64,000 bases of DNA from DASSQJ01 sp963726295 (GCA_963726295.1 CAVSBW010000012.1:372001-436000), one strand, 5' to 3'. Shown: positions 28,544 through 37,174, counted from the stretch's first letter. Notes: generated from the letters alone by a model not told the origin. Numbers and translations are program-made.

Positions 28544-29529
28544 TGCCGCCCGCCCCCACCGAGACCGCGACCGCGCGGCTGGCCCGGTTGCTGACGATGG
28601 TCCCCTGGCTGGTCAACCGGCAGGGGATCGACCTGCAGCGGGCCGCGGACGACCTCGGTGTGTCCACGGACCAGCTCGAGGCCGACCTGCGCCTGCTGTT
28701 CCTCTGCGGGTACGGGCAGATGCCCGACGAGCTCATCGAGGCCGACTGGGAGGGTGGCCGAGTGTTCGTCGGCAACGCCGACACCATCGCCCGGCCGCTG
28801 CGCCTGGGGGTCGACGAGGCCGTGACCCTCATCGTCGGCCTGCGGGCCCTCCGGGAGGTGCCCGGGCTCGGTGAGCGCGACGCCGTCGACCGTGCCCTGG
28901 CCAAGCTCGAGGCGGCCGCGGGGTCAGCGGGGGCGCCGGCCAGCCGGGTCCGGGCGACGATGGCCGACGACGCCGCACCAGAGCTGCTGACCCAGGCCCG
29001 GCGGGCCGTCGCCGACCGACGCCGCGTGCACCTGCGCTACCTCGTGCCCGCACGTGACGAGGCCACCGAGCGCGATGTCGACCCGATGCGGGTGGTCGGC
29101 ATCGACGGCCGCTGGTACCTCGAGGGCTGGTGCCACCGCGCCGAGGACACCCGCCTGTTCCGGATGGACCGGGTCGAGGAGCTCACGGTTCTGGACACCG
29201 ACGGCACCCCGCCGCCCCAGGCCCGGGAGCGCGACCTCTCCGAGGGGACGTTCCGCCCGGCGCCCGACGACGTCGTCGTGACCCTGCGCCTGCTGCCCGG
29301 GGCCGCCTGGGTGGCCGACTACTACCCGGTGGACTCCGTCGAGCCCGTCCCGGCCGCCGACGGTGGGGGCCTGCGCGTCGCCCTGCGCACCCCGGACACG
29401 GCGTGGTTGAGGCGCCTCGTGCGACGGCTCGGGGGACAGGGGTACGTGGTGGCGCCGGACGACCTCGTCGAGGTCGTCCGCGAGGACGTCCGGGACGCCC
29501 TGCGCGCGTATGACCGGGCCGGGGCCTGA
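28543..29529 (+). CDS. pafC: WYL-domain transcription regulator PafC
   Basis: Partner of PafB in the damage-responsive activator. 328 residues with the same layout: helix-turn-helix (TARLARLLTMVPWLVNRQGIDLQRAADDLG, about 9-60), WYL core (VHLRYLVPARDE, VVGIDGRWYLEGWCHRAEDTRLFRMDRVEEL) and WCX domain. GGAGGGG lies before the ATG at 28543, which shares one base with the pafB stop. The following small gene starts 20 bases inside it. Despite the name (proteasome accessory factor), the pair regulates DNA repair and is not part of the proteasome. Confidence 0.96.
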   Translation: MPPAPTETATARLARLLTMVPWLVNRQGIDLQRAADDLGVSTDQLEADLRLLFLCGYGQMPDELIEADWEGGRVFVGNADTIARPLRLGVDEAVTLIVGLRALREVPGLGERDAVDRALAKLEAAAGSAGAPASRVRATMADDAAPELLTQARRAVADRRRVHLRYLVPARDEATERDVDPMRVVGIDGRWYLEGWCHRAEDTRLFRMDRVEELTVLDTDGTPPPQARERDLSEGTFRPAPDDVVVTLRLLPGAAWVADYYPVDSVEPVPAADGGGLRVALRTPDTAWLRRLVRRLGGQGYVVAPDDLVEVVREDVRDALRAYDRAGA

Positions 29530-29845
29530 CGTGCTCCCGTGGTGGGGCTGGCTACTGCTCTGGGCGGTGCTCGTGGTCGGAGGCGCCGTGTGGGTCGCGG
29601 CGCGGTCCCGGGCCACCTGGCGCAGCGCGAAGGCGCTCACCGCGGAGGTCGAGCGGGCCGCCGAGGCGGTGGCCGAGCTGGAGCTGCGCACCGACGAGCT
29701 GCGCGACCTCGTTCCCGAACACACAGCCGCCGCGCAGGAACGACACAGGGTTCTCGAGGAGTATCGGGTCCTGCGGTCGGCGCAGGCCGAGGAGCGGCGA
29801 GCTCGACGAGCGGCACGTCTCCCTCCGTGGGCACGCGTAGACTGA
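29510..29845 (+). CDS. Small membrane-anchored coiled-coil protein
   Basis: 111 residues, not assigned to a named family. One transmembrane helix at about 10-31 (WWGWLLLWAVLVVGGAVWVAA) is followed by a charged, helical, probably coiled-coil region rich in Glu and Arg (residues 45-105). ATG at 29510 overlaps the end of pafC by 20 bases. A similar small protein is often found between pafC and tatA in actinobacteria. A role connected with the Tat machinery is possible by position only. Confidence 0.7.
   Translation: MTGPGPDVLPWWGWLLLWAVLVVGGAVWVAARSRATWRSAKALTAEVERAAEAVAELELRTDELRDLVPEHTAAAQERHRVLEEYRVLRSAQAEERRARRAARLPPWARVD
29838..29843 (+). promoter_or_regulatory. -10 box of tatA-tatC
   Basis: TAGACT at the very end of the preceding gene gives a leader of about 30 bases with GGAAGGCGG before the tatA ATG. 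Confidence 0.45.
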
Positions 29846-29879
29846 CGACGACCCCGACCGCGGAAGGCGGTACAACGCA

Positions 29880-30182
29880 ATGCTCAGGAACATCGGTCCC
29901 ACCGAGATCATCATCATCGCGGTGCTGGTCATCCTGATCTTCGGCTGGAAGCGCCTTCCGGACGCCGCCCGCAGCCTGGGGCGGTCCGCACGTGTCTTCA
30001 AGTCGGAGGTCGACGAGATGAAGAAGGAGTCCGAGGCGTCGAAGTCGTCGGCCTCCACGGAGACCGTTCGCGGCGACTCCATCACCCAGGACCGCACGAC
30101 CGAGGACGTCGTGCGACCCGCCCCCGAGGGCAACGCGGTGCACGAGAACGCGCCACGCACCGACAACTCCGGTCAGTCCTGA
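29880..30182 (+). CDS. tatA: Twin-arginine translocase subunit TatA
   Basis: Pore-forming component of the Tat export system for folded proteins. 100 residues: short outside N-terminus, one membrane helix (IIIIAVLVILIFG), the hinge KRLPDAARSLGRSARVFKSEV with its Phe-Gly equivalent, an amphipathic helix, and a polar cytoplasmic tail. GGAAGG stands a few bases before the ATG at 29880. TatC follows after 17 bases. No tatB-like gene is adjacent; actinobacterial tatB is usually elsewhere. Confidence 0.96.
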   Translation: MLRNIGPTEIIIIAVLVILIFGWKRLPDAARSLGRSARVFKSEVDEMKKESEASKSSASTETVRGDSITQDRTTEDVVRPAPEGNAVHENAPRTDNSGQS

Positions 30183-30199
30183 CCTCCTGACACCGCTCG

Positions 30200-31012
30200 A
30201 TGGCCCGACTGCGCCGACGCCCTCGCGACCCCGAGGGCCGGATGACGCTGGCGGAGCACTTCCGTGAGTTCCGCCGACGCCTGTTCATCTCGGCCGTCGC
30301 GGTCGTTCTCGCGTCGATCGCCGCAGGTGTCTTCTACGACCAGATCTTCGCCGCGCTGACGGCGCCCTTCTACTCGTACGCCAGGGCCAGCCCCGGCGTC
30401 ACGGCCAGCATCAACTTCGCGCAGGCCACGTCGGCGTTCTCGAACCTGATCAGCCTGTCGATCTTCGTCGGCATCATCGTGTCGAGCCCGGTGTGGCTCT
30501 ACCAGCTGTGGGCCTTCGTCGTCCCCGGCCTGACTCCCAAGGAGAAGCGGGTCTCGCTGATCTTCATCGGGTCGACCATCCCGCTGTTCCTCGCCGGCTG
30601 CTGGCTCGGCTACACGATCCTTCCCCAGTCGCTGAGAATCCTCTACGGACTCAGCCCCGAGGGGACCTCGAACATCCAGCAGGCCTCCGACTACTTCTCC
30701 TTCGTCACCCGGTTCATCCTCGTCTTCGGGCTCGGGTTCCTCTTCCCGGTCTTCCTCGTGGGCCTGAACCTCATCGGGGCTATGCCGGCCAGCCGGCTCA
30801 TCGGCGGCTGGCGGGTCGCCGTGCTCGTCATCTTCGTGTTCGCCGCGGTGGCCACACCCACTGCCGACCCGTTCACGATGTTCGTGTTCGCCCTCCCGCT
30901 CGTGGTCCTCTACTTCAGTGCCTGGCTGGTGTGCCGATGGCTCGACAAGCGCAAGGCCGCCAACCGGCCCGACTGGCTCGAGGTCGACGACACCGAGGCC
31001 TCCCAGCTCTGA
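30200..31012 (+). CDS. tatC: Twin-arginine translocase subunit TatC
   Basis: Six-helix membrane protein that recognises twin-arginine signal peptides. 270 residues. The signal-peptide site glutamate lies in MTLAEHFREFRRRLF; the conserved loop YQLWAFVVPGLTPKEKR and helix SDYFSFVTRFILVFGLGFLFPVFLVGLN are typical, as is AAVATPTADPFTMFVFALPLVVLYF. The cytoplasmic tail is charged. It is transcribed with tatA. The diacylglycerol kinase gene starts 27 bases after it from its own promoter. Confidence 0.97.
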   Translation: MARLRRRPRDPEGRMTLAEHFREFRRRLFISAVAVVLASIAAGVFYDQIFAALTAPFYSYARASPGVTASINFAQATSAFSNLISLSIFVGIIVSSPVWLYQLWAFVVPGLTPKEKRVSLIFIGSTIPLFLAGCWLGYTILPQSLRILYGLSPEGTSNIQQASDYFSFVTRFILVFGLGFLFPVFLVGLNLIGAMPASRLIGGWRVAVLVIFVFAAVATPTADPFTMFVFALPLVVLYFSAWLVCRWLDKRKAANRPDWLEVDDTEASQL

Positions 31013-31026
31013 GCAGGTGGCTCCGC

Positions 31027-31032
31027 TAGCCT
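31027..31032 (+). promoter_or_regulatory. -10 box of the diacylglycerol kinase gene
   Basis: TAGCCT, 7 bases before the ATG at 31040; leaderless spacing. Confidence 0.6.
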
Positions 31033-31039
31033 GCGCGCC

Positions 31040-31927
31040 ATGACGCGCCTCGGGCTCATCGTCAACCCGACGTCGGGCAGGAACACCGGGGCCCGCGTCG
31101 GCACCGAGGCGCTGACGCTGCTGCGCGCGGCCGGGGTGGAGATCCTCGACCTGAGCGCCGCGGACGCACCGCGTGCGGCCCAGAAGGGACGCGAGGCGGT
31201 GGCCTCCGGCTCGGTCGACGGGCTCGTGGTGGCCGGCGGCGACGGGATGGTCCACCTCGGGGCCAACATCTGCGCTGCCACCGGCGTGCCGCTGGGGATC
31301 GTCGCGGCCGGAACCGGAAACGACATCGCCCGCGAGCTCGGGCTGCCCGTCCGAGACGCCGCCACGGCGGTCGAGCGCATCCTCGCCGGGCGAACGCGGG
31401 CCGTGGACGCCGCCCGGCTCGTCATGGCCACGGGGGAGCAGCGGTGGTTCGTCGGGGTGCTGGCCGCCGGGTTCGACGCCGTCGTCAACGAGCGGGCGAA
31501 CGGCTGGCGGTGGCCGAAGGGCCCGATGCGCTACAACCTCGCCGTACTCAGGGAGCTGCCGGTCTTCCGGCCCATCCCGTACGTCCTCGAGCTCGACGGT
31601 GAGCGGCACGAGCTCGACGCCATGCTCGTCGCGGTCGGCAACGGCCCGGCGTACGGCGGGGGCATGCGGGTCGTGCCCGATGCCTCCTTCGACGACGGCC
31701 TGCTCGACGTGCTGGTGCTCCGCGAGATCCCCGTGCGCGAGTTCATCCGCGTCTTCCCCCGCGTGCGCACCGGCGGGCACGTGACGCATCCCGCCGTCGA
31801 GGTCCACCGGGCCCGCACGGTGTCGTTGGACGCCACGGGCATCGTGTCCTACGCCGACGGCGAGCGGTTCGCGCCGTTGCCGCTCGTCCTCGAGGCGGTG
31901 CCCGGCGCGCTCACCGTCCTGGCCTGA
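31040..31927 (+). CDS. Diacylglycerol kinase family lipid kinase
   Basis: 295 residues of the DgkB/YegS-type lipid kinase fold. Nucleotide loop LIVNPTSGRNTG at the N-terminus, GGDGMVHLGAN and AAGTGNDIARELG form the ATP and catalytic region, and ASFDDGLLDVLVL is a conserved C-domain segment carrying the catalytic acid. It phosphorylates a membrane lipid such as diacylglycerol, probably to recycle it into phosphatidic acid. The family also contains sphingosine and ceramide kinases, so the exact lipid is not certain. Confidence 0.92.
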   Translation: MTRLGLIVNPTSGRNTGARVGTEALTLLRAAGVEILDLSAADAPRAAQKGREAVASGSVDGLVVAGGDGMVHLGANICAATGVPLGIVAAGTGNDIARELGLPVRDAATAVERILAGRTRAVDAARLVMATGEQRWFVGVLAAGFDAVVNERANGWRWPKGPMRYNLAVLRELPVFRPIPYVLELDGERHELDAMLVAVGNGPAYGGGMRVVPDASFDDGLLDVLVLREIPVREFIRVFPRVRTGGHVTHPAVEVHRARTVSLDATGIVSYADGERFAPLPLVLEAVPGALTVLA

Positions 31928-31969
31928 CCCGGAGCGTGCGGGTGAGCGTGTGCGGGGCGGCCGCTGACG

Positions 31970-31975
31970 TAGCCT
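31970..31975 (+). promoter_or_regulatory. -10 box of helY
   Basis: TAGCCT, 6 bases before the ATG at 31982; leaderless spacing. Confidence 0.6.
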
Positions 31976-31981
31976 GAGCGC

Positions 31982-34786
31982 ATGCTCCCCAGCCCAGCTG
32001 AGCGGTACGCCGCGGCGAAGGCCCGGGGCCGCCGGGACCGTTCCGAGCTCGGGGTGTTCACCGCCTCGCTGGACTTCCCGCTCGACGACTTCCAGGAGCG
32101 CGCCTGCGCGGCGGTGGAGGCCGGCAAGGGGGTGCTCGTGGCGGCGCCCACGGGGGCGGGCAAGACGGTCGTCGGTGAGTTCGCCGTGCACCTCGCGCTG
32201 GCCGGCGGCCGCAAGGCGTTCTACACGACACCGATCAAGGCCCTGTCGAACCAGAAGTACCACGACCTGGTCCGACGCCACGGGGCCGAGAACGTCGGCC
32301 TGCTCACCGGCGACTCGTCCGTCAACGGCGAGGCTCCGGTCGTCGTCATGACCACCGAGGTCCTGCGCAACATGATGTACGCCGGGTCGCGCACGCTCGA
32401 GGGGCTCGGTTTCGTCGTCATGGACGAGGTGCACTACCTCGCCGACCGGTTCCGCGGAGCGGTGTGGGAGGAGGTCATCATCCACCTGCCCGAGTCGGTG
32501 CAGGTGGTCTCCCTCTCGGCGACGGTCAGCAACGCCGAGGAGTTCGGGGACTGGCTCGCCGAGGTTCGGGGCAACCACGAGGTGGTCGTCGCCGAGCACC
32601 GGCCGGTGCCGCTGTTCCAGCACGTGCTGGTGGGGACGACGATGTTCGACCTGTTCGCGGGCAACCGGGTCAACCCCGACCTGCTGCACGCGATCCGCGG
32701 GGCGGAGCAGCGAGGGCGTGTCGAGGACACCGCTCACCGGATGCAGCGTGGCGGGCGCGGTGGTCGGGGCCGGCGGGACCGCACCCCGCCACGCGGTCCC
32801 GGCGGGGGCCACTCCGGCCGGGGCCTCGCCCGCGGTGGGCGGCCCGGTGGGGGAGCGACCCGGGCCGAGGTGGTCGAGGAGCTCGAGCGTGACGGCCTCC
32901 TCCCCGCCATCACCTTCATCTTCAGCCGGGTGGGTTGCGAGGCTGCCGTCGGGCAGCTGCTGGCGGCCGGGACCCGCCTCGTCACCGAACGCGACGGGCT
33001 TCGCATCCGCCGCCACGTCGAGGAGCGGGTCGAGGCGCTGGCCGAGGAGGACCTCTCGGTGCTCGGCTACTGGGACTTCGTCGAGGGCCTCTCCCGCGGG
33101 TTCGCGGCCCACCACGCCGGCATGCTGCCGCTGTTCCGCGAGGTCGTCGAGGAGCTGTTCACGCAGGGGCGGATCCGGGCGGTCTTCGCTACCGAGACCC
33201 TCGCCCTCGGCATCAACATGCCTGCCCGCACCGTCGTGCTCGAGAAGCTCGTCAAGTACAACGGCGAGGCCCACGTCGACATCACGCCCGCCGAGTACAC
33301 CCAGCTGACCGGCCGCGCCGGGCGGCGGGGCATCGACGTCGAGGGCCACGCCGTCGTCCAGTGGAGCCGGGGGACGGACCCGATGGCGGTGGGTGGGCTC
33401 GCGTCGACCCGCACGTACCCCCTGCGGTCGAGCTTCCGGCCCACCTACAACATGGCCGTCAACCTCGTCGCGCAGGTGGGCCGCGAGACGGCCCGCGAGA
33501 TCCTCGAGACCTCGTTCGCGCAGTTCCAGGCGGACCGCGCCGTCGTCGGGCTGGCGACCCAGCTGCGGCGCAACGAGGAGGGCCTGGCCGGGTACGCCGA
33601 GGCGATGCACTGCGAGCACGGCGACTTCCGCGAGTACGCCCGGTTGCGCCGCGAGCTCGCCGATGCCGAGAAGGCGGGCCGGAAGGCCAAGGCGGCGTCA
33701 CGGCGCGCCGAGGCAGCGGTGTCGATGGAGGCACTGCGCGTGGGCGACGTCATCCGGATCCCCGGTGGGCGGCGCGCCGGCTGGGCCGTGGTCGTGCAGC
33801 CCGCCCGCGCGGCCAAGGGGGCCCCGACCGGGCCGGCGGTCGTCACCGAGGACAAGCAGTTCCGCCGGCTCACCCTCGTCGACGTCCCGGAGCCGGTGGA
33901 GGCCGTGACGTCGGTGAAGGTGCCCGCGCACTTCAACCCGAAGTCGCCCAAGTCCCGTCGCGACCTGGCCAGCACCCTGCGGGTCGCGGTGCCCGACGGC
34001 ATCGAGGACGCACCATCTCGCCGGGGCCGGCCGGACGTCACCGCCGGCGAGAACGACCCGACCGAGCACCTGCGCCGCGAGCTGCGCGACCACCCGTGCC
34101 ACCAGTGCCCGAAGCGTGAGGAGCACGCGCGCTGGGCGGAGCGGTGGTGGCGGCTCAAGCGCGAGACCACCGGTCTCCAGCGGCGGGTCGAGGGGCGCAC
34201 GAACACCGTGGCGCGCACGTTCGACCGCATCTGCGACGCCCTCGAGGCCCTCGGCTACCTGGAGGGCGGCGGGACGGTGGTCACCGAGCGCGGTGAACGG
34301 CTGCGGCGCCTCTACTCGGAGAAGGACCTGCTGGCGGCGGAGTGCCTGCGCCACGACGTGTGGAAGAGGCTCGACGCCGCGGGCCTCGCGGCGGCGGTGT
34401 CGGCCCTGGTCCACGAGCCGCGCCACGAGGAGGCCGACGTCGCCCCGCGGATGCCGACCGACGACGTCGCCCAGGCACTGACGCAGACGCAGCGGCTCTG
34501 GGCCGAGATCGAGGACCTCGAGACCGCGCACGACCTGCCGACGACGTCGATGCCGGACGGCGGCATGGCGTGGATGGTGCACCGCTGGGCCTCGGGGGAC
34601 CGGCTCGACTCGGTGCTGCGGGGGCAGGACATGGCGGCGGGTGACTTCGTGCGGCGGTGCAAGCAGCTGGTCGACCTGCTCGACCAGGTGGGCGACGCCG
34701 CCGTCGACACCGAGCTGCGGCGCACGGCCCGGCGTGCCGTCGACGCGGTGCTGCGCGGCGTGGTCGCCGCAGACCGGCTCGACTGA
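31982..34786 (+). CDS. helY: Ski2-like DEAD/DEAH-box RNA helicase HelY
   Basis: 934 residues, orthologue of M. tuberculosis Rv2092c. Helicase motifs in order: Q-like FQERACAAVEAGKG, Walker A APTGAGKTVV, FYTTPIKALSNQK, DExH box MDEVHYLADRFRG, SATVSNAEEF, helicase C with HHAGMLPLFRE, ATETLALGINMPAR and motif VI QLTGRAGRRGID. The C-terminal half matches the Mtr4/Ski2-like extension (DSHCT/DUF3516-like). A glycine/arginine-rich insertion sits between the RecA domains (about residues 245-295) and may bind RNA. It probably works in RNA processing or decay. A C-rich tract and a palindromic repeat follow it. Confidence 0.95.
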   Translation: MLPSPAERYAAAKARGRRDRSELGVFTASLDFPLDDFQERACAAVEAGKGVLVAAPTGAGKTVVGEFAVHLALAGGRKAFYTTPIKALSNQKYHDLVRRHGAENVGLLTGDSSVNGEAPVVVMTTEVLRNMMYAGSRTLEGLGFVVMDEVHYLADRFRGAVWEEVIIHLPESVQVVSLSATVSNAEEFGDWLAEVRGNHEVVVAEHRPVPLFQHVLVGTTMFDLFAGNRVNPDLLHAIRGAEQRGRVEDTAHRMQRGGRGGRGRRDRTPPRGPGGGHSGRGLARGGRPGGGATRAEVVEELERDGLLPAITFIFSRVGCEAAVGQLLAAGTRLVTERDGLRIRRHVEERVEALAEEDLSVLGYWDFVEGLSRGFAAHHAGMLPLFREVVEELFTQGRIRAVFATETLALGINMPARTVVLEKLVKYNGEAHVDITPAEYTQLTGRAGRRGIDVEGHAVVQWSRGTDPMAVGGLASTRTYPLRSSFRPTYNMAVNLVAQVGRETAREILETSFAQFQADRAVVGLATQLRRNEEGLAGYAEAMHCEHGDFREYARLRRELADAEKAGRKAKAASRRAEAAVSMEALRVGDVIRIPGGRRAGWAVVVQPARAAKGAPTGPAVVTEDKQFRRLTLVDVPEPVEAVTSVKVPAHFNPKSPKSRRDLASTLRVAVPDGIEDAPSRRGRPDVTAGENDPTEHLRRELRDHPCHQCPKREEHARWAERWWRLKRETTGLQRRVEGRTNTVARTFDRICDALEALGYLEGGGTVVTERGERLRRLYSEKDLLAAECLRHDVWKRLDAAGLAAAVSALVHEPRHEEADVAPRMPTDDVAQALTQTQRLWAEIEDLETAHDLPTTSMPDGGMAWMVHRWASGDRLDSVLRGQDMAAGDFVRRCKQLVDLLDQVGDAAVDTELRRTARRAVDAVLRGVVAADRLD

Positions 34787-34868
34787 CCCTCGCTGCCGTC
34801 CGCCGCCGCGCCCGCTGCCGCCCCCGCTCCCACCCCGTCCGGCCCCGCCCGGCCGATCTCCCTCCCGC
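34787..34868 (+). repeat. C-rich tract after helY
   Basis: The first 80 bases after the helY stop are dominated by CCG/CCC with little A and no gene. On the helY transcript this would be a C-rich Rho-loading-type stretch just before the palindromic repeat copy B. Confidence 0.4.
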
Positions 34869-34870
34869 CG

Positions 34871-34965
34871 CCCGCGGAGTCAGGAGGACCTCGCCGAGTC
34901 AGGATGCGCCACGGTCCTGACTCGGCGAGAAGGTCATGACTTCACGGGGTGCTCCTGACTCCGCG
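34871..34965. repeat. Palindromic intergenic repeat, copy B (nested)
   Basis: Outer arms CCGCGGAGTCAGGAG (34871-34885) and CTCCTGACTCCGCGG (34951-34965) are exact reverse complements. Inside them CTCGCCGAGTCAGGA (34889-34903) and TCCTGACTCGGCGAG (34914-34928) form a second perfect 15-bp inverted repeat with a 10-base loop. GAGTCAGGA thus occurs four times, two in each direction. The outer arms are shared with copy A at 5093. It lies between the convergent helY and VOC genes. Confidence 0.75.
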
Positions 34966-35136
34966 GATGGGGGCGCGGGACGGGACGCGACGACGGACGG
35001 GGACGGCGGCGGCCGGCGGGGACGCAGCAGGCAAGGGGGATAGCACCGGCGGGGACGCGGCAGGGAGGGGATGGGGGCGACCGACCGGGGACGCGGCAGG
35101 GGGGATGGCGGCGACGACGGGGGACGGCCGACGGCG
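34966..35136 (-). repeat. Gene-free G-rich stretch with degenerate 33-36-bp tandem repeat
   Basis: Three copies of CGGGGACGC(A/G)GCAGG start at 35017, 35050 and 35086, each followed by a G-run, so a unit of about 33-36 bp is repeated with changes. On the transcript of the VOC gene the stretch is C-rich. The layout (gene end, C-rich tract, palindrome) is the same as at metH. Confidence 0.5.
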
Positions 35137-35547
35137 TCAGCCGCCGAGGACCTCGCCGATCCGGATGTGGTTGCCGAACGGGTCGCGCATGGCGAAGTCG
35201 CGGCCGTAGGGCTGCGCGACGATCTCCTGGGTGATGTCGGCGCCGGCCGCCTCGACCCGCGCATACATCTCCTCCAGGTCGTCGGTGGTGAAGGCGAGCC
35301 AGCCGCCCCCGGCGCCCTTGGCCACGAGCGCGCGGACCTGCTCGGCCGTCGCGTCGTCGTGAGCGGGCGGACCGGGCTTCTCGAGGAGGACCACCTTGGG
35401 GTCACCCGGAGCCCGCACGGTGAGCCAGCGCATGGGCCCGAAGTCCATGTCGTCGGCGAGCTCGAGGCCGAGCACCTCGGTGTAGAAGCGCAGTGCCTCG
35501 TCCTGGTCGAACACGAAGATCGAGGAGATGTTGTTGCGGGTCAGCAT
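35137..35547 (-). CDS. VOC (glyoxalase/bleomycin-resistance fold) family protein
   Basis: 136 residues, two beta-alpha-beta-beta-beta modules of the vicinal oxygen chelate fold: MLTRNNISSIFVFDQDEALRFYTEVLGLE at the start and DPFGNHIRIGEVLGG at the end. The metal-binding glutamate is in VVLLEKPG and RIGEV. Such proteins are small-molecule lyases, dioxygenases or resistance proteins; the ligand cannot be told. A GTG 15 bases further upstream is possible, but AAGGGA sits 7 bases before the ATG at 35547. The divergent AraC gene probably regulates it; this VOC/AraC pairing recurs in actinobacteria. Confidence 0.9.
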   Translation of the reverse strand: MLTRNNISSIFVFDQDEALRFYTEVLGLELADDMDFGPMRWLTVRAPGDPKVVLLEKPGPPAHDDATAEQVRALVAKGAGGGWLAFTTDDLEEMYARVEAAGADITQEIVAQPYGRDFAMRDPFGNHIRIGEVLGG

Positions 35548-35583
35548 GACGGGTCCCTTCACTGGGGCGGAGTGTCGGGGACG

Positions 35584-35589
35584 ACGCTA
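35584..35589 (-). promoter_or_regulatory. -10 box of the VOC gene
   Basis: TAGCGT on the minus strand, leaving a leader of about 30 bases with the AAGGGA ribosome site. Confidence 0.45.
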
Positions 35590-35652
35590 GGGCTGGCCGC
35601 GATGGGTTGCTTCTCCGAAAGTGCGCATCTCGCGCCCTGATGTCCTCCGCCG

Positions 35653-35658
35653 TACGCT
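35653..35658 (+). promoter_or_regulatory. -10 box of the AraC gene
   Basis: TACGCT, 6 bases before the GTG at 35665; leaderless spacing. Confidence 0.55.
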
Positions 35659-35664
35659 CGCCCG

Positions 35665-36096
35665 GTGAGTGCCGCCGAGGAGGACCGCAACCGGCGCCTG
35701 CTCCGCGCGCGTGACCGCATCGACCGGCACTACACCGAGGCCCTCGACGTCGACGCCCTCGCCGTGGTGGCGCTGATGGCCCGAGCCCACTTCATCCGGG
35801 AGTTCCGGCGGGCGTTCGGCGAGACGCCGCACCGCTACCTCCAGCGCCGCCGCATCGAGCGGGCGATGACCCTGCTGCGCACCACCGGCGTGCCGGTGAC
35901 GGACGTGTGCATGAGCGTGGGGTTCTCCAGCCTCGGCACCTTCAGCCGCACCTTCACCGAGGTGGTGGGGCTGACCCCGACCGAGTACCGGCGCGGACCC
36001 GACCCAGCGGGTGGCTTCGTCCCCACCGCGTTCCGGATGAGGTGGACCCGACCCGCCGGAGTCAGCCCAGACCGAGGGCCGAGAGCACCCGGTTGA
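35665..36096 (+). CDS. Short AraC family transcription regulator
   Basis: 143 residues, consisting almost only of the AraC DNA-binding domain with two helix-turn-helix motifs: LDVDALAVVALMARAHFIREFRRAFGETPHRYL and VPVTDVCMSVGFSSLGTFSRTFTEVVGLTPTEYR. There is no ligand-binding domain, as in the short MarA/SoxS-like regulators. It most likely controls the divergent VOC gene. Its last 35 bases overlap the end of the convergent exonuclease gene. Confidence 0.92.
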   Translation: MSAAEEDRNRRLLRARDRIDRHYTEALDVDALAVVALMARAHFIREFRRAFGETPHRYLQRRRIERAMTLLRTTGVPVTDVCMSVGFSSLGTFSRTFTEVVGLTPTEYRRGPDPAGGFVPTAFRMRWTRPAGVSPDRGPRAPG

Positions 36097-37000
36097 CCGG
36101 GTTGGTGATGCCGTACGTCGACGCGAGCTCGCTGAGCAGGCGCACATCGGCCACCTGCCTGGGGAGCGCGACGTCGACGTCGTCGACCGGGGCGTCGCGA
36201 GCCACCCGCACCACGCGCGGGGCGACGTCGAGGTAGTCGCACGCCGCCTCGAGGTTGGTGCGGCGCGCCCCCTTGATGGCGGGGTCACCCGAGTCGACGG
36301 CGTCGCGCAGCCCGGCGAGCGACCCGTAGCTGCCGATGAGCTGGGCCGCGGTCTTGTCGCCGATGCCCTTGACGCCCGGCAGGCCGTCACTGGTGTCGCC
36401 ACGGAGCACGGACATGTCGAGGTAGGCGTCGCCGGTGGCGACCCCGTACTTGGCTTCGAGGGCCGCCTGGGTCATGACGTCGGGCTCACGCACCCCGCCG
36501 CGCCCGGTGTACAGCACGCGCACGGGGCCGGCGTCGTCGACGAGCTGGAGGAGGTCGCGGTCGCCGGTGACGACGTCGACCGCCATCCGGCCCCTGTGAC
36601 GCTCGACGAGGGTGCCGATGACGTCGTCGGCCTCGAAGCCCGGGGCGCCGAGGCGGGCGATGCCGAGCGCCCGCAGAGCGTCGCGGATGAGCGGCACCTG
36701 CGGGGTCAGGTCGTCCGGGCTCTCCTCGACCGCGTCCGAGCCCTCGGTGAGCCGGTGCGTCTTGTACGTGGGGACGAGGTCGACCCGCCACTGCGGGCGC
36801 CAGTCGTCGTCCCAGCAGGCGACGAGGTGCGTCGGCCGATGCGCGTTCACCAGGGTCGCCACCATGTCGAGGAAGCCCCGGAGCGCGTTCGTGGGGGGCT
36901 CGGACTCGTCGGTTCGCTGGTCGGGCACCCCGTAGAACGCCCGGAAGTACAGGGACGCGGAGTCCAGGAGCAGGAGGCGCTGGTCGGAGGAGGCCGGCAT
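36062..37000 (-). CDS. 5'-3' exonuclease (flap-endonuclease-like, PolA N-domain type)
   Basis: 312 residues, orthologue of the stand-alone exonuclease M. tuberculosis Rv2090. It resembles the 5' nuclease domain of DNA polymerase I and would remove RNA primers or 5' flaps. Metal-site acids are seen in LLLLDSASLYFRAFYG, GFEADDVIGTL and VTGDRDLLQLVDD; the helix-3-turn-helix DNA clamp is LRGDTSDGLPGVKGIGDKTA. The frame stays open far upstream, but the ATG at 37000 has a TACGCT -10 box 6 bases before it and begins the conserved core. Synteny with helY is kept, with only the VOC/AraC pair inserted. Confidence 0.93.
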   Translation of the reverse strand: MPASSDQRLLLLDSASLYFRAFYGVPDQRTDESEPPTNALRGFLDMVATLVNAHRPTHLVACWDDDWRPQWRVDLVPTYKTHRLTEGSDAVEESPDDLTPQVPLIRDALRALGIARLGAPGFEADDVIGTLVERHRGRMAVDVVTGDRDLLQLVDDAGPVRVLYTGRGGVREPDVMTQAALEAKYGVATGDAYLDMSVLRGDTSDGLPGVKGIGDKTAAQLIGSYGSLAGLRDAVDSGDPAIKGARRTNLEAACDYLDVAPRVVRVARDAPVDDVDVALPRQVADVRLLSELASTYGITNPVNRVLSALGLG

Positions 37001-37006
37001 GCGCCG

Positions 37007-37012
37007 AGCGTA
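37007..37012 (-). promoter_or_regulatory. -10 box of the exonuclease gene
   Basis: TACGCT on the minus strand, 6 bases before the ATG at 37000; leaderless spacing, deciding the start. Confidence 0.6.
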
Positions 37013-37174
37013 CGCGGCGGGCCCCGGTGCCCGGGCAGCGGCGGATAGGTCCCTTCGCCGCGAGCTCATGCATCGACCCATTCGACATGGACGGTGGGTA
37101 GCCCGCTGAGGCGCGCTCCAGCCAGAGGCCCGCGCTGGTGCGTCAGCAACCGCCCCGACTGAGCCCCTCCGCTC

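Noticed and set aside
30173..33619. A 1148-codon minus-strand frame opposite tatC, the lipid kinase and helY
   Set aside because: Antisense shadow of clear genes; the product is repetitive and has no recognisable fold.
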